Source: an uncultured Clostridium sp. (lineage in GTDB: Bacteria > Bacillota > Clostridia > TANB77 > CAG-508). Taken from it: a stretch of 58,704 nt of DNA. Every line of letters begins with the position of its first letter. Position 1 is the first letter of the stretch. Below, piece by piece: positions 44,032 through 53,096 of this stretch. The stretch covers positions 1-58,704 of the forward strand of contig CAKNRV010000001.1 of NCBI GenBank assembly GCA_930991035.1. Direction: 5' to 3'. A program made the translations under genes and the position numbers. The notes beneath the pieces were generated by a model. It searched no databases. It saw only the letters and a list, made by a program, of their open reading frames with translations, and was not told where the DNA came from.

Positions 44032-45027
44032 CTATATATTAAATTTAGGCATCATTCCTATTTTATTTGGTGTATGCTCTGGTAATTGATATATGTCGTG
44101 TCCTGGGAATTCGTTTCCTTCTACAAAAATTGGTCCATCTGGTGTAAAGCATACATCCCAACCTATATAACCCATTTGTGGTACGATTTTTGCTGCCTCC
44201 TTGCACATTGCAATTGCTTTATCCCAATCAGGGAACTTAAACCCTTTTATCTTGGCTCCTGTTTGAGGATGAGTTTCATATAAATTTTTATTTTTATCAA
44301 TTGCCTTATCCATTACCTCTCCTGTAAATTCATTTACTGGGGCAACCATTCCACCGCTATTAAAGTTATCAACAAATTTTCCATTTCCTATTCTAAAATA
44401 AGCACAAATAACATTTGGTACTCCATTTTTTAATATAGTTACAACTCTTACAGTATTTATGGCATCAGGATATATGGCCGCTACAGCACTATGTTGCTTA
44501 ATAATTTCTTCTAATTCAAAATTATTATTTCCTTCTACCAATTTATCATATACCGCATCCAAAGAAGGATATTCACTTGAATCAATCTTTTCAATTCCGT
44601 GTCCGCAACCACCATCAATTGGTTTTGCCATAAATCGAGGGTGCCTTTTAATAAACTCTATAACATCTTCTTTTGGTGTACCTTTTACATTTATCCAATC
44701 TCTTTTTATGTAATCCTTAAATATTTCATTAAATTCATTTTTATTTTCAAATATGTGAAAATATGATTTATCATTATATTTTGCAACTATATCATTATTT
44801 CTTCCTCTTGTAATATATGTATCTCTTTGTTCTGGTGTTAAGTTGTACATTTCAAACAAATCATAATCCATATAGCCTGCACCATATTTTCTAGCACATT
44901 TTGCCATATCACATAAAAGAAATAATTTAGACTTTCCTGTTTTTTTGTGAATAGAATCTACTTTATCAAACAAAGCCTTTTTATCCATTGTTTTTAATCT
45001 TTTAAAAATATATTTTATGTTTCCCAT
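44032..45027 (-). CDS. Sugar-transfer-associated ATP-grasp protein
   Basis: 331 residues. ATP-grasp fold: KPIDGGCGHGIEKI as the nucleotide loop, INTVRVVTILKNG, YFRIGNGKFVDNFNSGGMVAPVN, and the metal-binding end GYIGWDVCFTPDGPIFVEGNEFPGHD. Members with this ATPgrasp_ST domain lie in polysaccharide and capsule clusters and probably ligate a carboxylate to an amine or sugar; no product is established. 34 bp upstream of the flippase gene and 15 bp after glyRS, so co-expression is likely. SD AGGAAGGA, ATG. Confidence 0.88.
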   Translation of the reverse strand: MGNIKYIFKRLKTMDKKALFDKVDSIHKKTGKSKLFLLCDMAKCARKYGAGYMDYDLFEMYNLTPEQRDTYITRGRNNDIVAKYNDKSYFHIFENKNEFNEIFKDYIKRDWINVKGTPKEDVIEFIKRHPRFMAKPIDGGCGHGIEKIDSSEYPSLDAVYDKLVEGNNNFELEEIIKQHSAVAAIYPDAINTVRVVTILKNGVPNVICAYFRIGNGKFVDNFNSGGMVAPVNEFTGEVMDKAIDKNKNLYETHPQTGAKIKGFKFPDWDKAIAMCKEAAKIVPQMGYIGWDVCFTPDGPIFVEGNEFPGHDIYQLPEHTPNKIGMMPKFNI

Positions 45028-45042
45028 TTTTATTTATCCTTC

Positions 45043-46428
45043 CTAAAATTCCACTTTTTCACTAATCCATTGTTCTAACTCTTCTATATTTATCCTAACT
45101 TGTTCCATTGTATCTCTATCTCTAATAGTTACACTATTATCTTCTAAAGTATCAAAGTCTATTGTAACACAATATGGTGTACCAATTTCGTCCTCTCTTC
45201 TATATCTTTTGCCAATGCTTCCTGCTTCGTCATAATCACACATAAACTTTTTAGAAAGCTGTGTGTACACTTCTTCTGCTTTTTCACTAAGTTTTTTAGA
45301 TAGTGGAAGTACTGCAACTTTATATGGTGCTAAAGCTGGATGTAAATGTAGTACAGTTCTAACATCTCCTTCTGCAATTTCTTCTTCCTCATAGCTATTG
45401 CATAGAAAAGCAAGAGTAACTCTGTCACATCCTAAAGATGGTTCAATACAATATGGTACATATTTTTCGTTTGTCTCTGGATCCAAATATGACATATCCT
45501 CTTTTGAATATTCTTGATGTTGTTTTAAGTCGTAATCTGTTCTATCAGCTATTCCCCATAACTCGCCCCATCCGAATGGGAAAGCAAATTCTATGTCTGT
45601 TGTAGCTTTACTATAAAAAACAAGTTCTTCCTTTGAATGGTCTCTTAGACGTATATTTTCTTTTTTCATTCCTAAGCTTAAAAGCCAATTTTCGCAAAAA
45701 TCCTTCCAATATTTAAACCAATCCAAATCAGTTCCAGGCTTACAGAAAAATTCTAACTCCATTTGTTCAAATTCTCGTGTCCTAAATGTGAAATTTCCGG
45801 GAGTAATTTCATTTCTAAAAGCTTTTCCAACTTGCCCAATACCCATTGGCAATTTTCTTCTTGTTGTACGTAATACATTCTTAAAGTTTACAAATATACC
45901 TTGAGCAGTTTCTGGCCTTAAATATATTTCTGATTTTGTATCTTCTGTAACACCTTGGAATGTTTTAAACATCAAATTAAATTTACGTATGTCTGTAAAA
46001 TTTTCTTTTCCACAATCTGGACAAGGAATATGGTTTTCTCTAATAAAACACATTAATTCTTCGTCACTCATTCCGTCAGCAATTATGTCTTTTCCTTGCT
46101 CGTGTGCCCATTCTTCAATAAGTTTATCTGCTCTGTGTCTTGTTTTACATTCCTTACAATCTATTAATGGGTCAGAAAATCCACCAACGTGTCCAGATGC
46201 AACCCAAGTTTGTGGATTCATTAATATTGCTGCATCTAGTCCAACATTGTGCTTATCTTCTTGAATAAACTTTTTTCTCCACGCAGTTTTCACATTATTT
46301 TTTAGCTCTACTCCAAGTGGTCCGTAATCCCAAGTGTTTGCAAGTCCTCCATATATTTCTGAACCTGGGTATATATATCCTCTGTTTTTACAAAGATTTA
46401 CTATTTTTTCCATTGTCAAATTTTCCAT
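45043..46428 (-). CDS. glyQS: Glycyl-tRNA synthetase, single-chain class II
   Basis: 461 residues from the ATG at 46428, the usual length; the longer frame to 46449 has a poor SD. Charges tRNA-Gly as a homodimer. Motifs: [25 protein letters not shown], motif 2 [25 protein letters not shown], motif 3 [13 protein letters not shown], plus the CxxC zinc residues ([20 protein letters not shown]). The upstream region lacks a T-box leader but contains a strong DnaA-box cluster 220-410 bp before the start. Possibly leads the ATP-grasp and flippase genes. Confidence 0.97.
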   Translation of the reverse strand: MENLTMEKIVNLCKNRGYIYPGSEIYGGLANTWDYGPLGVELKNNVKTAWRKKFIQEDKHNVGLDAAILMNPQTWVASGHVGGFSDPLIDCKECKTRHRADKLIEEWAHEQGKDIIADGMSDEELMCFIRENHIPCPDCGKENFTDIRKFNLMFKTFQGVTEDTKSEIYLRPETAQGIFVNFKNVLRTTRRKLPMGIGQVGKAFRNEITPGNFTFRTREFEQMELEFFCKPGTDLDWFKYWKDFCENWLLSLGMKKENIRLRDHSKEELVFYSKATTDIEFAFPFGWGELWGIADRTDYDLKQHQEYSKEDMSYLDPETNEKYVPYCIEPSLGCDRVTLAFLCNSYEEEEIAEGDVRTVLHLHPALAPYKVAVLPLSKKLSEKAEEVYTQLSKKFMCDYDEAGSIGKRYRREDEIGTPYCVTIDFDTLEDNSVTIRDRDTMEQVRINIEELEQWISEKVEF

Positions 46429-46651
46429 TATTAAAATCAATCCTTTCATAGTCTTTCTTTATTAGTCGTAATATAAGTCCATTAACATTACTTTGTTCTA
46501 TATTTTTTTAATTTATTACCTGTAAATTTTATCAATATATTACGTAAAAGTCAAGAAATTTTGCCAATGTATTGTTTACTCCATTATCAAAAGAGCTACA
46601 ACTTACAGCATAAAAAATAAACCAATATATAATTATAACTTATAGCAAAAG

Positions 46652-46841
46652 TTATCCACAGACATTTTTCAACTTTTTATAACTTTTTATTATTTATATC
46701 TTTTTATTAATTTATTTTCTGACATTATGTTACATTATTATTAAATTTTTTCAACATTTTGTTATCCACATATATGTGGATAATGTGGATAACTCTGTGA
46801 ATAACTATGAATAGTGGGTTGCATTTTTCAAGTTATCCACA
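46652..46841. other. DnaA-box cluster (six boxes in 190 bp)
   Basis: TTATCCACA occurs exactly at 46652-46660 (+), 46762-46770 (+), 46775-46783 (-), 46784-46792 (-) and 46833-46841 (+), and TTATTCACA at 46796-46804 (-). Five lie within 80 bp. A very AT-rich stretch (46661-46760) adjoins them, as expected for a DNA unwinding element. It lies between glyRS and abiE in an otherwise empty 580-bp gap (46429-47010); the remainder is AT-rich with no gene or tRNA that I can see. Confidence 0.85.
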
Positions 46842-47010
46842 TTAATATTTGAAATATTTTATGAAAACCATATTTTTTTGTTATTTTAAAATTGCTAAAG
46901 GTATTATGTAATTTTGTGTCGATTGTGTTACAAGCAACAACTTGTGTGATTGCTCATCTGTAGATTTTTTTTGTGAATATCGTTGCTCGCTTGTAGATAA
47001 TCTTCATAAT

Positions 47011-47743
47011 TTATCTTACTTTCATTAATATTAATATAATTTCTTCTAATACTCTCATCGTATCTTCATAATTAATATCTTCCGCATAGCTAAACTTAGA
47101 CTGATAATTCTTCCAATGTTCTTTCAAAGCATCACTTTCTTTTATAACTTCTATTATTTCGTCTATATTATTCAATTTATCAATAGATTCTCTATACTCA
47201 AATTTTTTCACAATAGCTTGTCTAAGCAATTCTTTATCAAAATTTTGTTGTTGAGTAGTCCATAATATATAAATATCATAAAAATCTCTTGCTCTAGTAG
47301 TATCGACATTTCTAGATATGATTGTTTCAAATTTGTCTGCAATTACAGTTTCCATATTATAAGCTAATATTTCAATGGAACGGTCTTCAAACATTAAATC
47401 AAACTTATATTTTATTTACTTTGGAGTAATAACATCTCCCGTTGTTATATCTAATTTCATAGGTACAACTAAATTATCAAACTTGGCATCTAATGATACT
47501 CTATATCCACCATATTCATATTGTTGCATCCATATCTAGTGTATTCCTCATATCTATTCCAACTATTGCTGTTATTAGCATTCCACCTTTTAATATAAAT
47601 TTATATTTATATTCTGATACAGAAATTCTTTCTAATAGTCTCTCTAACATATAGTTTTGTAAAATGATATTTTCATTTACATCAACTTTTGCGGACATAT
47701 TTTTTATCCAAGCTTTTAATTGTGCTCTATTTCTAGCTATCAT
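47011..47743 (-). pseudogene. abiEii: AbiEii nucleotidyltransferase toxin, broken
   Basis: The 5' part (47743-47516) encodes MIARNRAQLKAWIKNMSAK and the nucleotidyltransferase core ILKGGMLITAIVG...TLDMDATI. It is joined to a second frame beginning EYGGYRVSLDAKFD and VVPMKLDITTGDVITP, which hits an in-frame TAA at about 47417, then IKYKFDLMF and the intact C-terminus (47394-47011, FETIISRNVDTTRARDFYD). Roughly 40 codons between DMDATI and EYGG are missing at a deletion junction near 47516. So the toxin carries a deletion with frameshift plus a nonsense codon and is non-functional. AbiEii normally inactivates tRNA acceptor ends during phage infection. Confidence 0.85.
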
Positions 47744-48333
47744 AGCAAAACCTCCAGATATTTTCTTAATTCATCTTCAATATTAAATATTTTTGCATAT
47801 TTATGCAATTTAATAGAATTTCTATCTTTTCTATCAGCATATCTTTTCATTGCGTCTGTAAATAAAGCTATCTCAATTTTCTTTTTATTTCTTATAATGT
47901 CACATATTGTTCTTTCTAGATCATAGACTTTTACTTTATTTCCATAAGGTGTTTTCATTTCTATAATTCCTATCTCATATAATTCTTCTTTTAAATAAAA
48001 AAATTGATAGTTTTTATCTTTAATCAATACATTATTATAATAACTTGGTATTGTTAATTGATATTTTATGGGTGTCCTATCGCATAAATCGTGAAAATAT
48101 AAAGCTGTTTCGTGCGAGAATATTCCTTTTTTACAGATAGCTTGTGTAATAAAATATTTATCTTCTAATGTATCTACACTTATATAAACTCCTCTTGAAA
48201 CTCTTTCTATTATTCCTTTTTCAATCATTCTAGTTAAAATTTTACTGTTAATTCCTAAGTCTTCTATCTCTTTTGTTGTTATTATTCCGTTATTCTTTTT
48301 TAATAATTTTTTTATTATATCTATATTTTCCAT
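47740..48333 (-). CDS. abiEi: AbiEi-type antitoxin / autorepressor
   Basis: 197 residues from ATG 48333, preceded by AAGGAGG; the longer frame reaches back into the operator. N-terminal winged helix (NNGIITTKEIEDLGINSKILTRMIEKGIIERVSRGVY) followed by the AbiEi C-terminal domain (FSHETALYFHDLCDRTP, KVYDLERTICDIIRNKKKI, FTDAMKRYADRKDRN). Type IV antitoxin that counters AbiEii and represses its own promoter. The toxin start overlaps its stop by four bases. It is intact although the toxin is destroyed, as expected for a decaying module. A perfect 19-bp inverted repeat lies just upstream. Confidence 0.92.
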   Translation of the reverse strand: MENIDIIKKLLKKNNGIITTKEIEDLGINSKILTRMIEKGIIERVSRGVYISVDTLEDKYFITQAICKKGIFSHETALYFHDLCDRTPIKYQLTIPSYYNNVLIKDKNYQFFYLKEELYEIGIIEMKTPYGNKVKVYDLERTICDIIRNKKKIEIALFTDAMKRYADRKDRNSIKLHKYAKIFNIEDELRKYLEVLL

Positions 48334-48348
48334 TCTTTTTCCTCCTTT

Positions 48349-48394
48349 GCCGGAAACTCTCGTAAATATTGTATCATTTACGAGAGTTTCCGGC
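48349..48394 (-). promoter_or_regulatory. Perfect 19-bp inverted repeat, probable AbiEi operator
   Basis: Arms GCCGGAAACTCTCGTAAAT (48349-48367) and its exact complement (48376-48394) flank eight bases. On the minus strand the centre reads TGATACAAT, an extended -10-like element, so repressor binding would cover the promoter. It ends 16 bases before the antitoxin ATG. Confidence 0.8.
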
Positions 48395-48506
48395 AAGCGT
48401 TTATATAAAATTTATTTGAAAATATTGATTTTTATTAAAATACTTAAAATGTTGTCTATTACATTTTGTGTACTATTTTAAACAAAGATGTGATTTTATA
48501 TCTATT

Positions 48507-49154
48507 TTATTTCAAACTATTAAATTCTAGATTTTCTATACTCAAAATCTCATTCTCTCTGCCAATCTGTAATTTAAATACTTCTGGTTCAGCAAACTTT
48601 TTATCTACAATTACATTACCATTAAAGCTTAAACATTTATGTTTATCTTTATGAATATATTCTAATTTACACCAGCACATAAGTAGAAACGTCATTGCTG
48701 CTCCATGCGTAAAAACAGCAATGTTTTTTCCTCTATTTTTATCTACTATTTCTTGAAATCCTGCATACATTCTTTCCCTTACTTCTTTTTGAGACTCTCC
48801 TTCCGGATTTTTTAAGTTTTCGTCAAAATATTGTTTAATAGTTATATCTTTATCTTGTACGATTCCAAATTTTCTCTCATTAAATCTATTATCAATATGT
48901 ATTATCATATTTCTGCTCTCTGCAAAATACTTTGCAGTTTGAATAGTTCTTGCATAATTACTAGAATAAATCACATCAATATTATTAAATTCTTTTTCTT
49001 TACTCAAAAGCTCAGCTCTTTTTTCTCCTTCAACGCTTAGCACTATTTTTTCTCTTCTATTTTGATAATATTCATTATCATTTTCATAGTCTACAAACTC
49101 ATTAACTAATTTTCTAGAATGTCGGATTAAATATACTGTTGTTATGTTATACAT
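48507..49154 (-). CDS. Histidine phosphatase family protein (phosphoglycerate mutase-like)
   Basis: 215 residues. Phospho-acceptor RHS motif in VYLIRHSRKL near residue 11, YSSNYARTIQTAKYF, the Glu-containing NERKFG segment, and the second catalytic His in AVFTHGAAMTFLL. These cover the RHG/branch-1 phosphatase active site; the third residue of the usual RHG is Ser, a permitted variant. It removes phosphate from a small metabolite or protein, substrate unknown. Single gene, SD AAAGGAG, ATG. Confidence 0.9.
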   Translation of the reverse strand: MYNITTVYLIRHSRKLVNEFVDYENDNEYYQNRREKIVLSVEGEKRAELLSKEKEFNNIDVIYSSNYARTIQTAKYFAESRNMIIHIDNRFNERKFGIVQDKDITIKQYFDENLKNPEGESQKEVRERMYAGFQEIVDKNRGKNIAVFTHGAAMTFLLMCWCKLEYIHKDKHKCLSFNGNVIVDKKFAEPEVFKLQIGRENEILSIENLEFNSLK

Positions 49155-49231
49155 ATCTTTCTCCTTTAATGTTATTTATTAGATTTTAACATATAGTTTA
49201 TTAATTAGCAATTTTATATTGCATATTCCAG

Positions 49232-49268
49232 AAAAAAAGAGTAAATTTAAAGCAATTTACTCTTTTTA
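49232..49268 (-). terminator. Terminator after pilin-like gene 2
   Basis: A 14-bp stem, AAAAAGAGTAAATT with AATTTACTCTTTTT, and a 6-nt loop; on the minus strand T7 follows. About 85 bases past the stop at 49354. Confidence 0.85.
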
Positions 49269-49353
49269 CTGGGTAAAAACATTGTATAGCTCATCTATTA
49301 TGCACTGTACAGAAAAATGTTGTTACTAGTTTTTTGTTAAATATGTGAAACCA

Positions 49354-50776
49354 TTATTGTATTATTGCATATGTCCCATCGCCTTGTGCTTCTAAACGGA
49401 CACTAGATCTTAGACATACTATTGGACGTAAGCCCAGAATTCCATTGTCATAATTGTAGCCGTTAACATAGCCGCTGGTATTCCGCATTGAATAAACTGT
49501 TGCTGTAAGAAGCCGACGGAGAAGCGAGCCACATACCATTAGCCTTACTTGTATCCGACTTTATATAAATTGAGTTGTATTCGTCTTGGGTTAGTCCAAT
49601 TACGTATTCGTTGTATGAGCTATCTGTAGTATTGCTCCACTTTACATAATATCCCGCTGAGTTTTCCACTCTATTATTTATATATCTACTTTGGTGGGTG
49701 TCTTTGTATGATGCACAGAACATCTCTAGTGTTGGGCCTCCTATTGCATACTCTGCTACACTCCCTGCATATATACTCCATTTATTTGTGTCCATTAAGT
49801 ATGCTACTGCTTTTATATTATTATTTGTGCTTTTTGGATTACTATCCACATAACTTAGCCATTCTCTTGCTTTACTATTCGTATTACTTCTTATCCAACT
49901 TGATCCACTATAATCATTTATGATATTGCTAAAATATAATTTATAATTTGTATTCCCTACATTTAGTGAATGTCCTGCCGTACTCGTTGGTGCTGCTGAA
50001 CTTGGTATATAATCGTCTGCTATTAAGTAGATATTACTCTCGTCTGCGTAAAATATTCTCCACGTTTCTACTCCGTTACTTGAGCAAGTATATCCTTTTA
50101 CCTCTGCCCCATAGTATGTTGATGGATTTTGCTGTATCTCATCTGCACTTAATCCTGGCTTTGCAGTTGTGCTTATTGTTATACTATCTTCTCCTTTTAT
50201 TCCTACTCCGTTATATACCTCTACTTTTATTGTGTACTGCGTTGATGCTGTTAAATTAGTAAATGTATAACTACTTGAATTACTTCTTGTTTTTTCTTCT
50301 CCATTCAAATAATATATGTATGGATTTTCACTTGCCAATCCACTTTCTGGGTCATTTGCTGTTACATTTACTTCTATGCTGTTTTCTGTTATCTCTCCCT
50401 CTGTTATTATTACTGTCGGTGGTGTTGTGTCTTCTTCTGGCTCTGTTATTCCTCCTTCATCTTCCGCCATCACGTTCATATATTCTTGCAATACTTTATT
50501 CATTTTATCTCCGGTTTCTATTGTTGTCCTCTCTGCTAAGTCTTTTGCATCTTGTGCCTGACTTAATAATCCATTATCTCCTAGCACTGCATTTATTGTT
50601 ATGCTTGCTAATATAATTATTATTAAAATTGTTATTGTTAATGTTATTATTGTTATTCCTGCTTCGTTATTTTTTCCTATTTGTTCTTTTCTTTCTTTTT
50701 TATTTTTTCTATTTTTTAAGCCTTTTATGTTTTGTCCATTTTTATTATTTAAATTTATATTTATATCTTTTTCCAT
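49354..50776 (-). pseudogene. Prepilin-like secreted protein with fibronectin III-type and C-terminal DUF6273-like domain, frameshifted
   Basis: The main frame (50776-49463) has a basic N-terminus, the prepilin site AGITIITLTITILIIIIL, GDNGLLSQAQDAKD, an acidic linker, one Fn3-like domain (TPPTVIITEGEITENSIEV to ITISTTAKPG) and a long Tyr/Ser/Asn-rich domain with ETWRIFYADESNIYLIADDYI. After MWLASPSASYSN (about 49500) the frame ends in unrelated residues. The other frame continues VYSMRNTSGYVNGYNYDN and GLRPIVCLRSSVRLEA, the normal C-terminus, stopping at 49354. One base lost or gained explains it. GLRP-type endings occur in C-type-lectin/FGE-like folds. Strong SD AAAGGAGAG. The helix and length match the pilin-Hint protein at 25257. 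Confidence 0.75.
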
Positions 50777-50849
50777 TATAAATACGCTCTCCTTTTATAC
50801 AAGTTTTCTTACTATTGCAATCTTTTTTAATAGTAATTTTCTAGCTATT

Positions 50850-50934
50850 ACTTATGTCGTTTTCATACTACACATTAGATGTATAAAAATTTTTTCTACA
50901 TCTAAATTTTTACATTTAATGTTTTCACATAAGT
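50850..50934 (-). promoter_or_regulatory. Multi-stem structure in the leader of pilin-like gene 2
   Basis: Outer stem ACTTATGT (50927-50934) with ACATAAGT (50850-50857) encloses a 9-bp hairpin (50875-50883 with 50897-50905) and a small ACAT / ATGT hairpin (50912-50922), giving a junction-like fold 75-160 nt before the gene start. The remainder of 50777-51212 is AT-rich and contains the micro-ORF at 51035. Confidence 0.4.
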
Positions 50935-51034
50935 CCAGCTTTAAACTTATTCTAAAATTCAAGCGTATTTATCTTTATTTGTTATATATTTTTTCCATTT
51001 TTTTGCATTACAATTTAAAGCAATTTTTTCTAAT

Positions 51035-51088
51035 CTATTGCTCTCTCTCTCTCTCTCTCTCTCTTACAACGCCAACGGTTTTATTCAT
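51035..51088 (-). CDS. Micro-ORF 2: leader peptide with (Arg-Glu)4
   Basis: 17 codons plus TAG: MNKTVGVVREREREREQ. The ATG at 51088 follows AAAGGAGG at about 11 nt. The (AG)12 tract (51064-51041) encodes RERERERE and has exactly the same length as in micro-ORF 1 (27107-27178). KTVGVV is conserved too, with synonymous changes (GGC versus GGG for Gly). The stop is followed by a small hairpin, GCAAT / ATTGC, where micro-ORF 1 has GCATT / AATGC, a compensatory-type difference. Probably a translated leader controlling the pilin-like gene 260 nt downstream. Confidence 0.65.
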   Translation of the reverse strand: MNKTVGVVREREREREQ

Positions 51089-51212
51089 TTTTCCAACTTC
51101 CTCCTTTGTTTATTTTTTGCTTTCTATGTGCCTATTATACCAATATATCTGTTCTTATGCAAGCATACTTTTTACATTTTCAGATTAGTTTACGTCAATC
51201 TTCGTTCTCTAT

Positions 51213-52223
51213 TTACTTCAATATATTAAGATTATCAGCATATTCAAAAGAAATTTTCTCATATCTGTCTGTATCTTTCCATCCAGATTCTTTATGTGAT
51301 AAATTAGAAATTTCTTTTACAGTTTTATTACTTAACATATTAATAACATAGTCTATAATTTTAATTTCTTCTTTAGTAAATGCGGATAAATCATAATTCT
51401 CATTACTAGTAATAACAGATTTTATACTACCATCATTATTTTCTTTATCTTCCCTTTTATACTTTTCGTCTAATTTAGAAATCTCTTCATATTTACGATT
51501 TATAATTACAGGTCCGTATTGCTCATGAACATAAGTTAAACCAGTAATAGATACAGCTCTTTTATTATATGAAATCATATCTATAAACCATAAATATTTA
51601 TTTAGACTAGTTAAATATAATTTTGTTTTGCTTGCTATATATGAAATTAAATTTTGTAACTTTTCCAAATCTAAGACTTTAAATCCATTAAATATGTTTG
51701 GACTTGTTTTTAATTCACTCTCTATATATATTTTAAGTTCATAATTATTGTCATAATCATATTGTTCATTAATAATATTTTCTATTTTAGAAAATGTTTT
51801 TTGACTAATTCTATGAGCGATAAGAGCTTCTTTTACCTTATTAAAGAACTCTTTTTCGTCGTTTGATATTAATCTTAAATAATCACTTTGAGATTTAGAT
51901 GGCAAAGAGCCATTTTCATATCTATTTATAGTCATTTTCCCAAAATCTAGAATTGCTGTTAGTTCTCTTTGAGAAATATCATATTTATTTCTTAAATTCT
52001 TAATTTCAGATGGTGTGATAATATTTTTAATTTCACGATATTTATTGTATATTCTTTTTAAGTTTTCATCCTCAATATTATTAATTACTAATTCATTTCC
52101 ACATTTTTTACAAATTGGCACATTTTCTTCTACATTAACGTCAACGCCTTTGTATTCTTTAAATATTCTTTTGTCAATATAATATTCTTGTTCACTATTA
52201 CAATAAGGACAGTAATGTTTCAT
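51213..52223 (-). CDS. Panacea (DUF4065)-type antitoxin with zinc ribbon and XRE helix-turn-helix
   Basis: 336 residues. N-terminal four-Cys zinc ribbon (CPYCNSEQ and CKKCGN), an XRE-type HTH (LRNKYDISQRELTAILDFGKMTINRYENG), a helical linker, then a SocA/Panacea domain (LQNLISYIASKTKLYLTSLNKYLWFIDMISY, GLTYVHEQYGPV). This MqsA-like front plus Panacea layout is known from PanA antitoxins, which neutralise diverse toxins encoded next door. Here the partner precedes it by 15 bp (52239-52580). The HTH suggests autoregulation. SD GGAGGTG, ATG. Family clear, pairing strong by context. Confidence 0.82.
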   Translation of the reverse strand: MKHYCPYCNSEQEYYIDKRIFKEYKGVDVNVEENVPICKKCGNELVINNIEDENLKRIYNKYREIKNIITPSEIKNLRNKYDISQRELTAILDFGKMTINRYENGSLPSKSQSDYLRLISNDEKEFFNKVKEALIAHRISQKTFSKIENIINEQYDYDNNYELKIYIESELKTSPNIFNGFKVLDLEKLQNLISYIASKTKLYLTSLNKYLWFIDMISYNKRAVSITGLTYVHEQYGPVIINRKYEEISKLDEKYKREDKENNDGSIKSVITSNENYDLSAFTKEEIKIIDYVINMLSNKTVKEISNLSHKESGWKDTDRYEKISFEYADNLNILK

Positions 52224-52238
52224 AATATTTGCACCTCC

Positions 52239-52580
52239 CTAATAAACACCATACTCGTGAATAGATATACATATTACTAAAATATTATTAGCTAATCTAA
52301 TTTTTATATACAATTGTATGTTTTGAAAGTTTGGAGTGAAAATCCAAATTTCTCCTTCAAAACCTGCCTCATCTATTTCTGGACCTTTATAGTAATCTGA
52401 CACTTCCAAATTTAATATAATGTTTTTTATATCTTCAATAAGTAAACCATATTTAAGCATAAAATTTCTGTTTTTTTCTCTATTTGCAAGTACGAAGCAA
52501 TCTCCATTTTTATCTTTTGCTACAAGTTGTTTTATAATAGTTAGTTTTTGTCTGATTATTTGTTGTTGTATACTTTCCAC
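52239..52580 (-). CDS. Putative toxin paired with the Panacea antitoxin (MqsR-like)
   Basis: 113 residues, start GTG at 52580 after GGAGGG. A small compact protein: an N-terminal helix, a middle YYKGPEIDEAGFEGEIWIFTPNF segment and a C-terminal beta pair QLYIKIRLANNILVICISIHEYG. This ending and the size resemble RelE-superfamily/MqsR-type toxins that act as ribosome-linked or free mRNA interferases, but similarity is loose and catalytic residues are not assignable with confidence. First gene of the pair, 15 bp before the antitoxin. It could belong to another PanT toxin class. Confidence 0.6.
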   Translation of the reverse strand: MESIQQQIIRQKLTIIKQLVAKDKNGDCFVLANREKNRNFMLKYGLLIEDIKNIILNLEVSDYYKGPEIDEAGFEGEIWIFTPNFQNIQLYIKIRLANNILVICISIHEYGVY

Positions 52581-52720
52581 GTTGTCCCTCCTCTGTTAAC
52601 AAAAGTGCCACTTTTTGATGGCACTTTTATTATAAATCTTTTTTTATTAAAAGTCAATAGGAATATTTAACTTTGAGTAGACTATATTTATTGTGCCAAA
52701 AGCGAAGTTCAGTAAATAAG

Positions 52721-53096
52721 TGTCGAATTTTGTCGAACGATTTATGTTGATTAATTATTAAATATATGATATATTGAATGCATTAATTGAAAAGAGATTA
52801 ATTTTTAAATCTTATATAAACTAAAATTAATTCTTATATATTTTTTGACATCTCATATTTTAATTCAAATATTTTATATTTAATTATATCTAAAAAACAT
52901 TCCTAGATATTAAATATCAAATACATTTGTCTAAAATAATTGATTATGTATAAATTTGTACTCTTTATAGTTTCATTTCAATATTTATACTGGTTCACAC
53001 ATTTCAATAATATTTTAAATATACAAAATCAAAACGAATTATTTCAAAAAATATTTTATTTCAATTATAACTTATTTATTTCAAAGGAGGAATTTT
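52721..53096 (+). promoter_or_regulatory. 376-bp rpn leader, copy 2, with tandem Spo0A-type boxes
   Basis: Counterpart of 4621-4996 in opposite orientation and exactly the same length. It begins with TGTCGAA-TTT-TGTCGAA (52721-52737). Most of the sequence is conserved with scattered substitutions, more than in the coding part. The preceding 140 bases (52581-52720) are AT-rich; I see a possible short terminator for the neighbouring TA operon only. Confidence 0.6.

Noticed and set aside
46429..46650. T-box leader for glycyl-tRNA synthetase
   Set aside because: The conserved T-box sequence (AGGGTGG-ACCGCG type) and a terminator pair are not found.
46652..46841. Bidirectional chromosomal origin of replication
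   Set aside because: DnaA boxes are convincing, but dnaA, dnaN and rpmH are absent and genes on both sides stay on the minus strand. Kept only as a DnaA-box cluster.
49354..50776. Diversity-generating retroelement target
   Set aside because: The domain end is suggestive, but there is no reverse transcriptase, accessory gene or template repeat in the window, so it is not called as a feature.
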